A DNA stretch of 64,000 bases. Origin: Aequorivita antarctica (GTDB lineage: Bacteria > Bacteroidota > Bacteroidia > Flavobacteriales > Flavobacteriaceae). Of this stretch, positions 37,138 through 45,922 are shown piece after piece. The notes below the pieces were generated by a model. It was not told the DNA's origin. It made no database searches and worked only from the letters and a program-made list of their open reading frames with translations. A program made the translations under genes and the position numbers. Position 1 is the stretch's first letter; the number at the start of each line of letters is the position of its first letter. The stretch lies in the NCBI RefSeq assembly GCF_007997155.1, contig NZ_VORT01000010.1, positions 1 through 64,000 on the forward strand. The letters run 5' to 3'.

Positions 37138-38031
37138 ATGCATCCAACAAAAAAAGATATATTATCTGCTTTAATTAGATATAATTTTGTTCTAAAAATA
37201 TTAGAGCGAATTACTAGCAATGTCGAATCAAAAAATATTAAAGATAAAAGATGGTTTATATTTTCTGAGAAAATCGCTAGAAAATACCTAAACCAAGCTT
37301 ATACTTTTCAACAAATAATTCAAGACGATATTTATTTTGAAAAAGGAAATGAAGATATAAGGTTTGTTGATTTCTCATCAATGTTCTCCTTGTTAAGAAT
37401 CCAGCTCGAAACTTATTCAGTTTTTTATCATCTCTTTGCCGACAAATGTCATATTGAAGAAAAAATTATCCGTTTTAGGTTATGGGAATTAGATGGATTG
37501 AGATCAATGGAGAGATATGAGAAGCCAAATGATGCTGATGTTTCTAAAAGGTTAAGTAAGAATAAAGAAGATATTGAATATTGTATATCTGTTATTCGTG
37601 GTTTTGATTTCTTTAAAAACCTCGATTCCAACCAACAAGACTGGTTAATAAAATATGCTAATTGGAAATTTTCTAGTGAATCTTTAAAAAACAAAAACAA
37701 GAAAAAATGGAAATTATCAATTAATGATATGATTATAAATACAGGTTTGAGTGAGTCTCTATTCAGAGATTGGTACTCTTTTACCTCAACACATACTCAT
37801 TCATCATATTGGAGTGTTATTCAAAATGATACTCTGACATTAGAAGAAAAAATTACAATGGAATATATAGCAATAATGCAAGGTGGTTTTGTTACATCGT
37901 TTTTTATAAAAGATTTTTGTGGAATTTATGAAATAGCTCGTTTAGTGCTCGATTCGTTAACAAAAAATGAAAGAGAGGTTATTGATTCATTCGATGATAA
38001 TGGAAGAAAAAATGAGAAAGAACTGAGATAA
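37138..38031 (+). CDS. Hypothetical protein, possibly DUF5677-like
   Basis: 297 aa, helical, AT-rich compared with its neighbours. A motif FTSTHTHSSYW (residues ~222-232) recalls the Ser/His region of DUF5677-type proteins. No membrane segment or signal. It starts an accessory stretch after DinB; the function is unknown. Confidence 0.55.
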   Translation: MHPTKKDILSALIRYNFVLKILERITSNVESKNIKDKRWFIFSEKIARKYLNQAYTFQQIIQDDIYFEKGNEDIRFVDFSSMFSLLRIQLETYSVFYHLFADKCHIEEKIIRFRLWELDGLRSMERYEKPNDADVSKRLSKNKEDIEYCISVIRGFDFFKNLDSNQQDWLIKYANWKFSSESLKNKNKKKWKLSINDMIINTGLSESLFRDWYSFTSTHTHSSYWSVIQNDTLTLEEKITMEYIAIMQGGFVTSFFIKDFCGIYEIARLVLDSLTKNEREVIDSFDDNGRKNEKELR

Positions 38032-38166
38032 AAAATAATACATTATTTCGTTAATTTTTTGACATTATTTATTCAAGGCCGATTATGAAAATCATCGAGA
38101 TTTTCTATTAAGGTTATGTTTGTTAAATTGGTTGCATAAACCAAACAATTCTATTCAGTTTCAAAA

Positions 38167-38838
38167 ATGACCGATAAAGAATATCTAAATCGTATAAGTA
38201 AGATAGAAATTTACTGTGAAATAATTCGTGGAATTTTGCGACATGCACCTTCTAAAAAACTAAAGTTTCCAAGTGATGATGAATATCTCCGATTCGTATC
38301 ATTCATCGATTTAATTGAAGATACACAATATGCAATAACTGATTTTTATGATAATGGATTAATAACAAATTCCGAAACTCAAGGACAAATGTATCTTCGA
38401 TTATACGGAGTACTTAATGCAATCTATATGCAAATGCAGGCCGTAATTGATTTAATTGAAATACTCAAAATTCATCACAAGAAGAGAATCTCAACAGATT
38501 TACGAGAATTGAAAATAATAGAAGTAAGAAATAAAATTGGTGCACATACCTCCAATTATTTAATTGAAAAACTCAATGGTAAGCCAAATACTGAATCTTA
38601 TAGAGTAGCCCAATCAAGAATATCAAAGTGGGGAGATCGTCTCATGATAGTTTCAAATAGAGGAATTAGCGAAGAATTTCATCTTATGAATTTAATTAAG
38701 GAGTTTACGAATTTAATCGAATTGAATTTAGATTCAATTTGTGAAACAAAAATTAAATCATTCTTCATTCAAGATTCTGAAAAAAAAGATTGGCTAATGT
38801 TTAGACTTAATCACACAAGAGGAAAAGAAACCACATAA
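38167..38838 (+). CDS. Hypothetical HEPN-like protein
   Basis: 223 aa, all helical. EVRNKIGAH (~126-134) fits the HEPN nuclease motif Rx4-6H, seen in RNases and nucleotidyl-transferase partner proteins. No partner MNT gene is adjacent; the neighbour at 37138 may be related in role. AT-rich; probably horizontally acquired. Function inferred only. Confidence 0.5.
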   Translation: MTDKEYLNRISKIEIYCEIIRGILRHAPSKKLKFPSDDEYLRFVSFIDLIEDTQYAITDFYDNGLITNSETQGQMYLRLYGVLNAIYMQMQAVIDLIEILKIHHKKRISTDLRELKIIEVRNKIGAHTSNYLIEKLNGKPNTESYRVAQSRISKWGDRLMIVSNRGISEEFHLMNLIKEFTNLIELNLDSICETKIKSFFIQDSEKKDWLMFRLNHTRGKETT

Positions 38839-38924
38839 AAAAAATTTTACGAAAATCATTAACTCCTTTTTTAAAAAAATAAAATAAACCAAAACAGAAA
38901 TCATAGAACTGCAAATTACAAGCA

Positions 38925-39500
38925 ATGCAAATAAAATACACAGAAGAGCAAACCTTCACAAAACTTGACTTTTCAAAAAAACCATTAGCAATAGGGGAGT
39001 ATGAGTATTGCACTTTCGTCAATTGTAATTTTTCAAACACTGTTCTATCAGAAATTCGATTTCTGGAATGTGAATTTATAGACTGTAATTTTAGCAACGC
39101 CAATTTAAGAAATACATCTTTTCAAGAGGTGCGATTTAAAAACTGCAAAATGCTCGGCCTGCAGTTTGATGCCTGCAACGAATTTGGTTTTTCCGCGACT
39201 TTTGATAGCTGCCAATTAGGCCACTCCATTTTTTATAAGATGAAACTCGGCAGAAGTTCCTTTGTAAATTGCCAACTCCAAAGTGTAGATTTCTCTGAAG
39301 CAGATTTAAAAAGCGCCAAGCTTACCTACAGCAACCTGCAAAACGCCACCTTCCAAAACACCAATCTAGAACAGGCAGACTTCAGAAATGCAACCAACTA
39401 TTCCATAAACCCTGAACAAAACCGCTTGAAAGGCGCAAAGTTTTCCCTGCCCGAAGTTGTTGGACTTTTGGATAGCTATCAAATTAAAATTGAGGAGTGA
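38925..39500 (+). CDS. Pentapeptide-repeat protein
   Basis: 191 aa. Pentapeptide repeats (A/C-D/N-L/F-x-x) cover ~35-165: CEFIDCNFSNANLRNTSF, VDFSEADLKSAKLTYS, NLQNATFQNTNLEQADF. The fold is a right-handed quadrilateral beta-helix like Qnr/MfpA proteins, some of which protect gyrase. No evidence here for quinolone resistance. Confidence 0.85.
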   Translation: MQIKYTEEQTFTKLDFSKKPLAIGEYEYCTFVNCNFSNTVLSEIRFLECEFIDCNFSNANLRNTSFQEVRFKNCKMLGLQFDACNEFGFSATFDSCQLGHSIFYKMKLGRSSFVNCQLQSVDFSEADLKSAKLTYSNLQNATFQNTNLEQADFRNATNYSINPEQNRLKGAKFSLPEVVGLLDSYQIKIEE

Positions 39501-39614
39501 TTAACTTCCAATAATTGGAAACTATGAAACCAATAATTTGTGAGTTGACTGAAGGACAGTATGGGGGTTTTAGAAGGTGTCTATGAGGTATCTATGGAGC
39601 ATGGTCGGCATAGA

Positions 39615-39660
39615 TTCGGCATAAGGTCGACTTACAGTCAGCATAAGGTCGGCTTACGAA
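39615..39660. repeat. 22-nt tandem direct repeat in a long gap
   Basis: 39617-39638 and 39639-39660 are two head-to-tail 22-mers sharing 17 of 22 bases (core GCATAAGGTCG). They lie in the 494-nt gap after the pentapeptide gene, which otherwise holds a decayed HTH relic and no gene. Confidence 0.6.
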
Positions 39661-39774
39661 AAAAAGAAATTTCTTTAAGTATATGTTAGGGGGTATGGAG
39701 GAGAACGAATATTTAAATATACAACATTCGAGGGGCGGTTTGCAAATTTTTATTAAAAAAACATGAGGGAATTT

Positions 39775-39950
39775 CCAACTTTCTGCAACACTGTCAGCCT
39801 GGCTGCATGTATTTACTACCAAAGTATTAGACCCCACATAGCCCTTGAAGGAGCGCATGGTCCAATAGGAGGAAAACAAACTACTGAATGCTAAGAAGGA
39901 GAAGCTGATGGTGACGGTGTTAATGAATGTTGGTATTTGTATTATATTTG
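39775..39950 (+). pseudogene. HTH/coiled-coil relic, copy 1 (most decayed)
   Basis: Aligned by eye with copies 2 and 4: CAACTTTCT..GCA, CAGCCTGGCTGC, a GGAGCGCAT stretch and the end TATATTTG (39943-39950). No open frame remains. Lies just before the boundary-like GTTAACATA at 39969. Confidence 0.5.
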
Positions 39951-39994
39951 AAGTTAAACTATATAAACGTTAACATACATTAAAAATACTGGGA

Positions 39995-40393
39995 ATGGAT
40001 AATGAATTAATAATTGATTACGCAAGTAAAGGGACTAGGTTTGGAAACAATTTTATTGACACGATTGGATTCTATTTTCTTATTTTTTTAAGTGCAATGG
40101 TTCTTGATGGTTGGCTTGGAATAATGCCCGAAGGTGGTTCTGATTGGTTCGTATTATATTTTTTTGTTCTATACTTCTTATATCATTTGATTTTTGAATA
40201 CGCTTTTGGCAAAACACCAGGAAAGTTTATAACAGGAACTAAGGTTATTGACTTTGCCGGTAATAAACCAGATTTCAAGACTTTATTTATTCGAAATCTT
40301 TGCAGACTGATTCCATTTGACGCGCTCTCTTTTCTAATTTCGGAAAAAGGTTGGCACGATTCAATTTCTAAGACTTATGTTGTAAATAAATAA
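39995..40393 (+). CDS. RDD-family membrane protein
   Basis: 132 aa. RDD signature RFGNNFIDTIGFYFLI and YAFGKTPGKFITGTKVIDFAG; about three helices. It is preceded by GTTAACATA (39969) and followed by TTTGCCAAC (~40402), a weak inverse match (6/9), so it may be an older gene cassette. RDD proteins are small membrane proteins of unclear role. A second RDD gene is at 47178. Confidence 0.8.
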   Translation: MDNELIIDYASKGTRFGNNFIDTIGFYFLIFLSAMVLDGWLGIMPEGGSDWFVLYFFVLYFLYHLIFEYAFGKTPGKFITGTKVIDFAGNKPDFKTLFIRNLCRLIPFDALSFLISEKGWHDSISKTYVVNK

Positions 40394-40634
40394 AAATATT
40401 TGCCAACAGTAACCTTTGCACAACCCCATAAATTTATAAAAGACCAACTCTTGCTAAGTGGCCAAAAAGTAAAAAGCAGTTTTTTGTCCAGTCTAGTCTT
40501 TCGGCTTCACTTAAAATTAGCTATAGTCGAGACCTTGTTGAAAGTCAGGAACTTGCAGTTCTCGACTGCGCTCGAACGGACACCGAAACAAACTTTTTAA
40601 ACAGCTTCTGTTTTTTTAATCCTTCTTTTGAAAA

Positions 40635-42245
40635 CTACCTTTTAATAAAGCGCTGTGCTTTTAGAGTATTGCCGTCCTGAATTTTCAGTATGTAATTTCC
40701 TGTTGTCAAATTTGAAACATTAATGTAGTTTGAATCTAATTTAGCGTCCATCACTTTTTTCCCTTGAATGTCAAAAATTGAATATGCCGGGTTTGTAAAA
40801 TCGGTTAAATTGCCAAGGTTTAAAACTCCTTGTGTCGGATTGGGATAAAGAATAAGGTTGTTGACTATATTTTCATCTATACCTATGATCGTACCACCTT
40901 CCACTACAGAAATTACTTGATCAACAGCTACATTTTCTAAGACATCTACAATACCAGAAGGCCAAGTAATAGTAAGGGTCGTAATCTCAGTATCTGCGCC
41001 TAATCCAAAATGGGTGTTAAGGGTGCTCATGTATTTAAAACCTTCCCCACTTCGCACTTCACGAATTTGTGTTCCTAAGGTTGAGGTGATGGCAACTCGA
41101 GCTCCAATGCCATTAATATTACTTTCCACACCTATGGTGTTAATGGTTATCCAATGGTTAGCGTTCGCATCGTTATAATAAATATGTCCACCCGTAAAGG
41201 AATCGATAAACCCATCATTATTTAAATCGCCTAAAGAGCCATTATTGTTTGGCAAAGCAAAAGGAACTAAAGTAAAGGTTAAGTCTCCATTATTTAAAAG
41301 GATATTTCCATTAGAGGCAATATCTGCATAGCCATCGTTATTGAAATCATAGGTGCAATTTTCAATACCGGTAATAGTCAATGCATTTATCCCTGTGGTA
41401 GCAGAAATATCCGTAAAGGTTCCATCACCATTATTTCTATTTAATTTATGCGTGAAACTACCGTCACTACTTCCTATAAATACATCCAAAAGACCATCAT
41501 TATCAAAATCGGCCCAAGCAGAAGACCAGGTTTGCATATTGTCTTTTAATCCTGTAGCTGCACCTACTTCTACAAAATTACCAGCGCCATCATTTTGATA
41601 GAGTTGGTTTTCACTTCTTTCATTTACGTTACCATTCACATTACATTTTGCTATAAAACAATCCATATCGCCATCATTATCATAGTCTATCCAAACGGAA
41701 CCGTAATTCCCTCCTGTAGGATAGTCGCCAATATCTCCTTGATGAAAAGTGAAAGTTCCATCTCCGTTATTAATATAATATACGCTAGGAGCAACATCAT
41801 GGCATACAAAAGCATCTAAATAACCATCATTATTAATATCTACAAAGTTTGAGCGCTGCGAAAACACATATTCTGGAAAAGAAATTTCTTCAAAGCCGTT
41901 ACCCGTATTATCTGCTTTCATAAAAGTAACACCATTCGCACCTCCGTAAAGTAAATCGGTAAAGCCATTTTCATCATAATCTGCAGCAGCAAGACTCCAA
42001 GAAGGCGTATTGTCTGCATTTGAGGTGGTGATGTTTTTTTCTACAAAACTGCCATCAGGCTGTTGATAGTATATTTGAACATTGGTAGCGGTTACAGAAA
42101 CCAAATCGTCCAAAAAATCGCCGTTCATATCAATTACGGCTCTCTCTGATCCAGTTGTTGAAATAGGAGTCGAGGTAAATGATACCTGTGCATTTCCGAC
42201 TCCAAAAAGGGTCATTATTGAAAATAAAGTAAATAGTTTTTTCAT
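40635..42245 (-). CDS. Secreted VCBS/FG-GAP repeat protein with T9SS tail
   Basis: 536 aa. Signal peptide (to GNA), repeated FG-GAP/VCBS blades with calcium-site DxNxDG motifs (DINNDGYLDAF, DYDNDGDMDCF, DFDNDGLLDVF, DFNNDGYADI), an UnbV/ASPIC-like segment (HFGLGADTEITTLTITWPSG), then the T9SS tail YPNPTQGVLNLGNL ... NYILKIQDGNTLKAQRFIKR. Surface protein, probably carbohydrate or partner binding. It follows the diheme cytochrome gene by 18 nt, so the two are an operon. Confidence 0.88.
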   Translation of the reverse strand: MKKLFTLFSIMTLFGVGNAQVSFTSTPISTTGSERAVIDMNGDFLDDLVSVTATNVQIYYQQPDGSFVEKNITTSNADNTPSWSLAAADYDENGFTDLLYGGANGVTFMKADNTGNGFEEISFPEYVFSQRSNFVDINNDGYLDAFVCHDVAPSVYYINNGDGTFTFHQGDIGDYPTGGNYGSVWIDYDNDGDMDCFIAKCNVNGNVNERSENQLYQNDGAGNFVEVGAATGLKDNMQTWSSAWADFDNDGLLDVFIGSSDGSFTHKLNRNNGDGTFTDISATTGINALTITGIENCTYDFNNDGYADIASNGNILLNNGDLTFTLVPFALPNNNGSLGDLNNDGFIDSFTGGHIYYNDANANHWITINTIGVESNINGIGARVAITSTLGTQIREVRSGEGFKYMSTLNTHFGLGADTEITTLTITWPSGIVDVLENVAVDQVISVVEGGTIIGIDENIVNNLILYPNPTQGVLNLGNLTDFTNPAYSIFDIQGKKVMDAKLDSNYINVSNLTTGNYILKIQDGNTLKAQRFIKR

Positions 42246-42263
42246 GTTATTAGTTTTAATTGG

Positions 42264-43649
42264 TTAATCACAAGGTATAGTAAGGGAGTTGATCCATGCT
42301 TCTAAAACAGGAAGAAACTCCTCATCTGCTAAGGTTCGCCCAACCATAGGCATTGCATATTCTTCTAATGTGGTAGATACTCTAAAAAATAGAATTGAAT
42401 TTTCAGGTTCGCCAGGGGTAACGAGTTTTGCGCCATCATATCCAGGAACCTGAAGATCGGGATCCACACAAATACCTAATTTATCAGGATCATTGCTTTC
42501 CCTAAATGCCAAACGCAACGAGCGCGCTCCACAATGACCGCCATATACATGGCAATGGGCGCAATTCATATCAAAATAGGAACGTACCCTTACTTCTAAA
42601 CTTTGTGAAATATCTTTCCAGCTTGGCACTGTTTCAATATTAGCGGGAATATCGTTTGAAAGGTATCCAATTTCTTCCCATTTTTGAAGTTGATTTGCCA
42701 TACCATCCGCATACTCATAAACAGCATTTAAATTTTGGGGTTTTGGCCCAATGGGAAAAATGATATCGTTTGACTTATGGCAAATAAAGCATTCCAAATC
42801 TGAAGGAATTCTATAGTTAACCGATTTTGTTTCTCCGTTTTCCACCCAATCAATAGGAACATTAAAGCCATATCCTGTGGTATTTAGAACAGCTTCTTGT
42901 TGGGCTTCATTCCATATGTAATTTGCAAAAATCCAACCATCATCCTTTTTTATCAGCAATCGGGTTTCTATATTTTTTTTGGTGTTATTGGGCAAAACAT
43001 TTTCATAATAGAAGGTTTTAATTAAAACACTCCCGGTAGGAAAATTTAAAATATCTCCATCAGACGTGTAGGTTGCTTTTACATTATAGGGCATCCAGAC
43101 AAAACGTTTTTTGTGTGCGTAATCTGAAAACAAAGCGTTTATGGGTTCAAAGGGTAAAACGCCATATACGGGTGATAAATCGGCTAGGTTTCCTTCGTAG
43201 AAATTATAATCGGAAAGTTTTTCATACGGAACGGCAGTAATGTCAAAATTTACAGGAGAAAAAGGCAAAACAGTAATGGTAACCGTACCGGTGTCGCAAC
43301 TTTGTCCCGAAGGGTCGCAAACAGTATACTGAAAAGTAACTTGGCCTACAAAAGTAACATCAGGGCTATATTGCACTGTATCGTCTAGAATATTTGCTGG
43401 GGTTCCATTGTTATTGACAACCACCGTTCCACTTTGTGGGGCCGTAAGTGTAATTTCACCATCTTGGGGAACATTGGAGTCATTGGCTAAAACAGCAATT
43501 TCCAAGGAGGAATTTTGAAAAACCTCTCCAGTATCTGGGTTGGCTACAATATTTAAAGGAACATAGCCAGAACCTTCATCGTCTTTACACGCTTGGAGCG
43601 CAAGTATTGAAAACAACAGAAGTGATATTCGGAAAGCAATGGATTTCAT
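42264..43649 (-). CDS. Diheme c-type cytochrome lipoprotein (SO2930-like) with Ig-like domain
   Basis: 461 aa. Lipobox LALQAC (Cys ~21), a cadherin/Ig-like domain (~33-130; ANPDTGEVFQNSSLEIAVLAN), then a C-terminal region with two haem motifs CxxCH (CFICHKS and CAHCHVYGG). SO2930-type diheme cytochromes are of unknown redox partner. Unusual in having a haem lipoprotein beside a T9SS VCBS protein. Confidence 0.85.
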   Translation of the reverse strand: MKSIAFRISLLLFSILALQACKDDEGSGYVPLNIVANPDTGEVFQNSSLEIAVLANDSNVPQDGEITLTAPQSGTVVVNNNGTPANILDDTVQYSPDVTFVGQVTFQYTVCDPSGQSCDTGTVTITVLPFSPVNFDITAVPYEKLSDYNFYEGNLADLSPVYGVLPFEPINALFSDYAHKKRFVWMPYNVKATYTSDGDILNFPTGSVLIKTFYYENVLPNNTKKNIETRLLIKKDDGWIFANYIWNEAQQEAVLNTTGYGFNVPIDWVENGETKSVNYRIPSDLECFICHKSNDIIFPIGPKPQNLNAVYEYADGMANQLQKWEEIGYLSNDIPANIETVPSWKDISQSLEVRVRSYFDMNCAHCHVYGGHCGARSLRLAFRESNDPDKLGICVDPDLQVPGYDGAKLVTPGEPENSILFFRVSTTLEEYAMPMVGRTLADEEFLPVLEAWINSLTIPCD

Positions 43650-43746
43650 AATGATATTGGGGTAGTTTTATTATAAATAAGCGTTTAGGTTTTTTGCAAG
43701 TCAATAAATGTAAGAAAAACTTATTGTCTAAAACAATAGTTATTAG

Positions 43747-44123
43747 TATTTTAAAAAGCAAGAAGCTAAAATCAAGTCGTTAAAATATTTTTTTGAGCTG
43801 CACACCCACATTAAAAAGCACCGATTGTTTAGAAGTGTAGTTGCCCGTATGTTGGGCAGGGATTATTCCACAGTGCATAAATATGAAAAAAAAGAAAGCA
43901 GGTAATGCCGCCTGCTTTGGGAACTCTCCCTAGCCATAAAGCACAACTTTTTTGCAGACCTCGCCGCCCAGCTGCCGCCAGACTTTACCACCCACGCCCC
44001 AGACCCCGCACTATCTTTGCAGGAACGCATTGCCGCGCTGTAGGAGGAGAAGTTGTCGAAAACTAGGGTGGAAACGCTTATAGCTGTGGTGCTGAAGTAG
44101 TTGGGTTTTTTTATTTATATTTG
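43747..44123 (+). pseudogene. HTH/coiled-coil relic, copy 2
   Basis: Reading one frame from 43747 gives an HTH protein (RSVVARMLGRDYSTVHKYEK), one stop TAA after KKESR, then LLWELSLAIKHNFFADLAAQ, PPDFTTHAPDPALS, LQERIAAL, a TAG, and KTRVETLIAVVLK. Two in-frame stops show it is dead. The terminal box TATATTTG is at 44116-44123. The spacer to the first cassette boundary (44183) holds no gene. Confidence 0.75.
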
Positions 44124-44200
44124 GAGATACACAATATAACCCTATATGGGGGAATAAATGCAAATGTTGCATATATCTGCATGTTAGAGCAAATTTAAGA

Positions 44201-44737
44201 ATGAAACCAGCTTATAGAATAATAACAATAATTCCAATACTTATAATTCTTGCTTATATCGTATTGGATTGGAGTAATACTAATGTCCGTAGTTTAAGTT
44301 TTGAAAAAGCTGGAACAGATTTTACTAAATCATTTAACTCAGAACGAATTAAAATGAATCTTCCCATAATTCCAGAGAACTGGACTAATTTATGTCCATT
44401 GCAATGTAAAATACAAACTTGGGAAAACCCTATTTTAACTTTACCTTCTCATTCCGAAAAAATTGTCATCGCAACATATGAAACAGCCGAATTTGAAAGT
44501 GAAGTTGATAAATATAATTTAAAGAAAATTGGAAAAAAATATTATCAGGTAGTAATTGAATTTTCAAAAATTAAAAATAAATGGTACTGTACTTTGAGAG
44601 AAACTTCGCCAAACCCAATTGAAGTAAATCGCACCTATTCTACTTCTACAGACGATGGAAAGATTATTGCGGAATTGACTCTTGAACAGGCAACAGATAC
44701 GCTAAGAAAATACGGAATTAAAAGATTGAATTATTAA
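44201..44737 (+). CDS. Hypothetical cassette protein with N-terminal anchor
   Basis: 178 aa; one N-terminal hydrophobic helix (~8-24), rest soluble and basic, with three Cys (LCPLQCK and NKWYC). No family recognised. It is the first cassette: its 5' GTTAGAGCA is matched by TGCTCTAGC right after its stop. Confidence 0.6.
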   Translation: MKPAYRIITIIPILIILAYIVLDWSNTNVRSLSFEKAGTDFTKSFNSERIKMNLPIIPENWTNLCPLQCKIQTWENPILTLPSHSEKIVIATYETAEFESEVDKYNLKKIGKKYYQVVIEFSKIKNKWYCTLRETSPNPIEVNRTYSTSTDDGKIIAELTLEQATDTLRKYGIKRLNY

Positions 44738-44743
44738 AAAACT

Positions 44744-44888
44744 TGCTCTAGCACAGTATATGAGCTATGGCTTGGTCAGTCCCCACTTGGAACCCCGAAG
44801 CGTCGGGGCTGCGGATTTTCCAAAGCCATTTTTTATTTACAGAGATTCGTGCCGAGACACGCCACATCTCATATACAAACCGTTGTGC
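44744..44888. repeat. attC-like site A
   Basis: About 145 bp. Outer arms GTATATGAG / CTCATATAC (44756-44764 / 44868-44876, perfect), inner arms ATGGCTTGG / CCAAAGCCAT (one bulge) and a central CCCCGA / TCGGGG hairpin. Ends in GTTGTGC (44882-44888). Core shared with site C. Confidence 0.7.
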
Positions 44889-44914
44889 GGCATACCTAAT
44901 TACCATCAAACAAT

Positions 44915-45718
44915 ATGAAAACATCTTCATTATTATATATTTTTTCAGCATTAATAATGTCTATCTCCATTGCGTGCAATGAAAAACAACATAAGACCAA
45001 AGACATTCTTGTAGTAGTTGCCCATCCTGATGATGAAACTGGATTTGGGTCCGTATTGGCAAAATTTTCGCGAATTGGATATAATGTCCATTTGGTAATT
45101 GCTGTTGATGGCCGCTATAGTTCACAATCCGAAAACAAAAATCCAGACTCATTGGCCCTAGCCAATAAAAATCAAGCCATCTGTTCTTGTGAAAAACTTG
45201 GAATTTCAGAACCTATTTTTTATGATTTGATTAGCCTTGACAGAAAACACGGACCAAAAGATGGTGTTCGAGCTGCTGTTGAATCAGGCGTACAAATAAG
45301 AGAAAAACTAAAAGAAACTATTCTTCAGATTCAACCCGACCTAATTATCACTTATGGACCCGATGGAGAATATGGCCATCCTGAACACATCATTTTAGGT
45401 AGCATTGTTACAGAATTGCTGTTGAGAGAAAAATGGGTGGATAAATATCCGCTGTATTATTTTGGATGGACTAAAACTCTTGAACAAGGTAATGATGGAT
45501 GGGTAAGGTATGCCGATGATCAATATTTTAACGTAATAGCTAACTACACAGACGAAGATGAACAAAAAGCAATGGAATCCTTGAATTGTTACGAGCGTAT
45601 GCCAAAAAATGAACGAGAAGAAATTATTGAAAATGAAAAGAATAGAGAGAATGAACTGTATTTTAGAGAGTTTGCGGTAGCTAAAGGTCAAAAACAAGAT
45701 TTTTTTAATAATGAATAA
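44915..45718 (+). CDS. PIG-L family deacetylase (LmbE-like), lipoprotein-like N-terminus
   Basis: 267 aa. Zn motif VVAHPDDETGFGSVLAKFS, later GPDGEYGHPEHI. A signal peptide with SIACN may be a lipobox (Cys ~21). PIG-L enzymes deacetylate N-acetyl sugars such as GlcNAc conjugates. Substrate unknown. It is a cassette: GTTGTGCGG at its start, CCGCACAAC (perfect complement) just after its stop. Confidence 0.85.
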   Translation: MKTSSLLYIFSALIMSISIACNEKQHKTKDILVVVAHPDDETGFGSVLAKFSRIGYNVHLVIAVDGRYSSQSENKNPDSLALANKNQAICSCEKLGISEPIFYDLISLDRKHGPKDGVRAAVESGVQIREKLKETILQIQPDLIITYGPDGEYGHPEHIILGSIVTELLLREKWVDKYPLYYFGWTKTLEQGNDGWVRYADDQYFNVIANYTDEDEQKAMESLNCYERMPKNEREEIIENEKNRENELYFREFAVAKGQKQDFFNNE

Positions 45719-45732
45719 CCTAAATAGTACAA

Positions 45733-45895
45733 CCGCACAACAATGGCTATAAGTATTTGCTTGTTCTAGACTACTTACGAAAATTTCTGAAGCCAGTTCG
45801 CTGCGCTCGTATTTAATTGGTTTAGCTATGCTGAATCTTTGATTTGTATTTGCTAAATTAGTTGCTTTAACACGCAACAAAATCATACAAAAAAA
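45733..45895. repeat. attC-like site B (right side degraded)
   Basis: Starts with CCGCACAAC and an AATGGCTATAAG arm, and ends with ACACGCAAC and CATAC as in site D, but the final GTTRRRY is missing. The next gene abuts it, suggesting a deletion or a non-cassette insertion at this joint. Confidence 0.45.
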
Positions 45896-45922
45896 CGATT
45901 TTTCCAATTTGAAGAAACCGCA

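Noticed and set aside
39592-39879. 95-aa minus-strand ORF in the gap before the RDD gene
   Set aside because: Covers the tandem repeat and the relic; no family match and biased composition.
40400-40600. 66-aa ORF after the RDD gene
   Set aside because: Composed of spacer DNA and a dispersed TCGACTGCGCTC motif; no domain and no clear start signal.
44748-44982. Open frames (67 and 71 aa) across attC-like site A
   Set aside because: They translate the palindromic spacer itself.
45395-45907. 170-aa minus-strand ORF
   Set aside because: Antisense to the PIG-L gene and to site B; no family resemblance.
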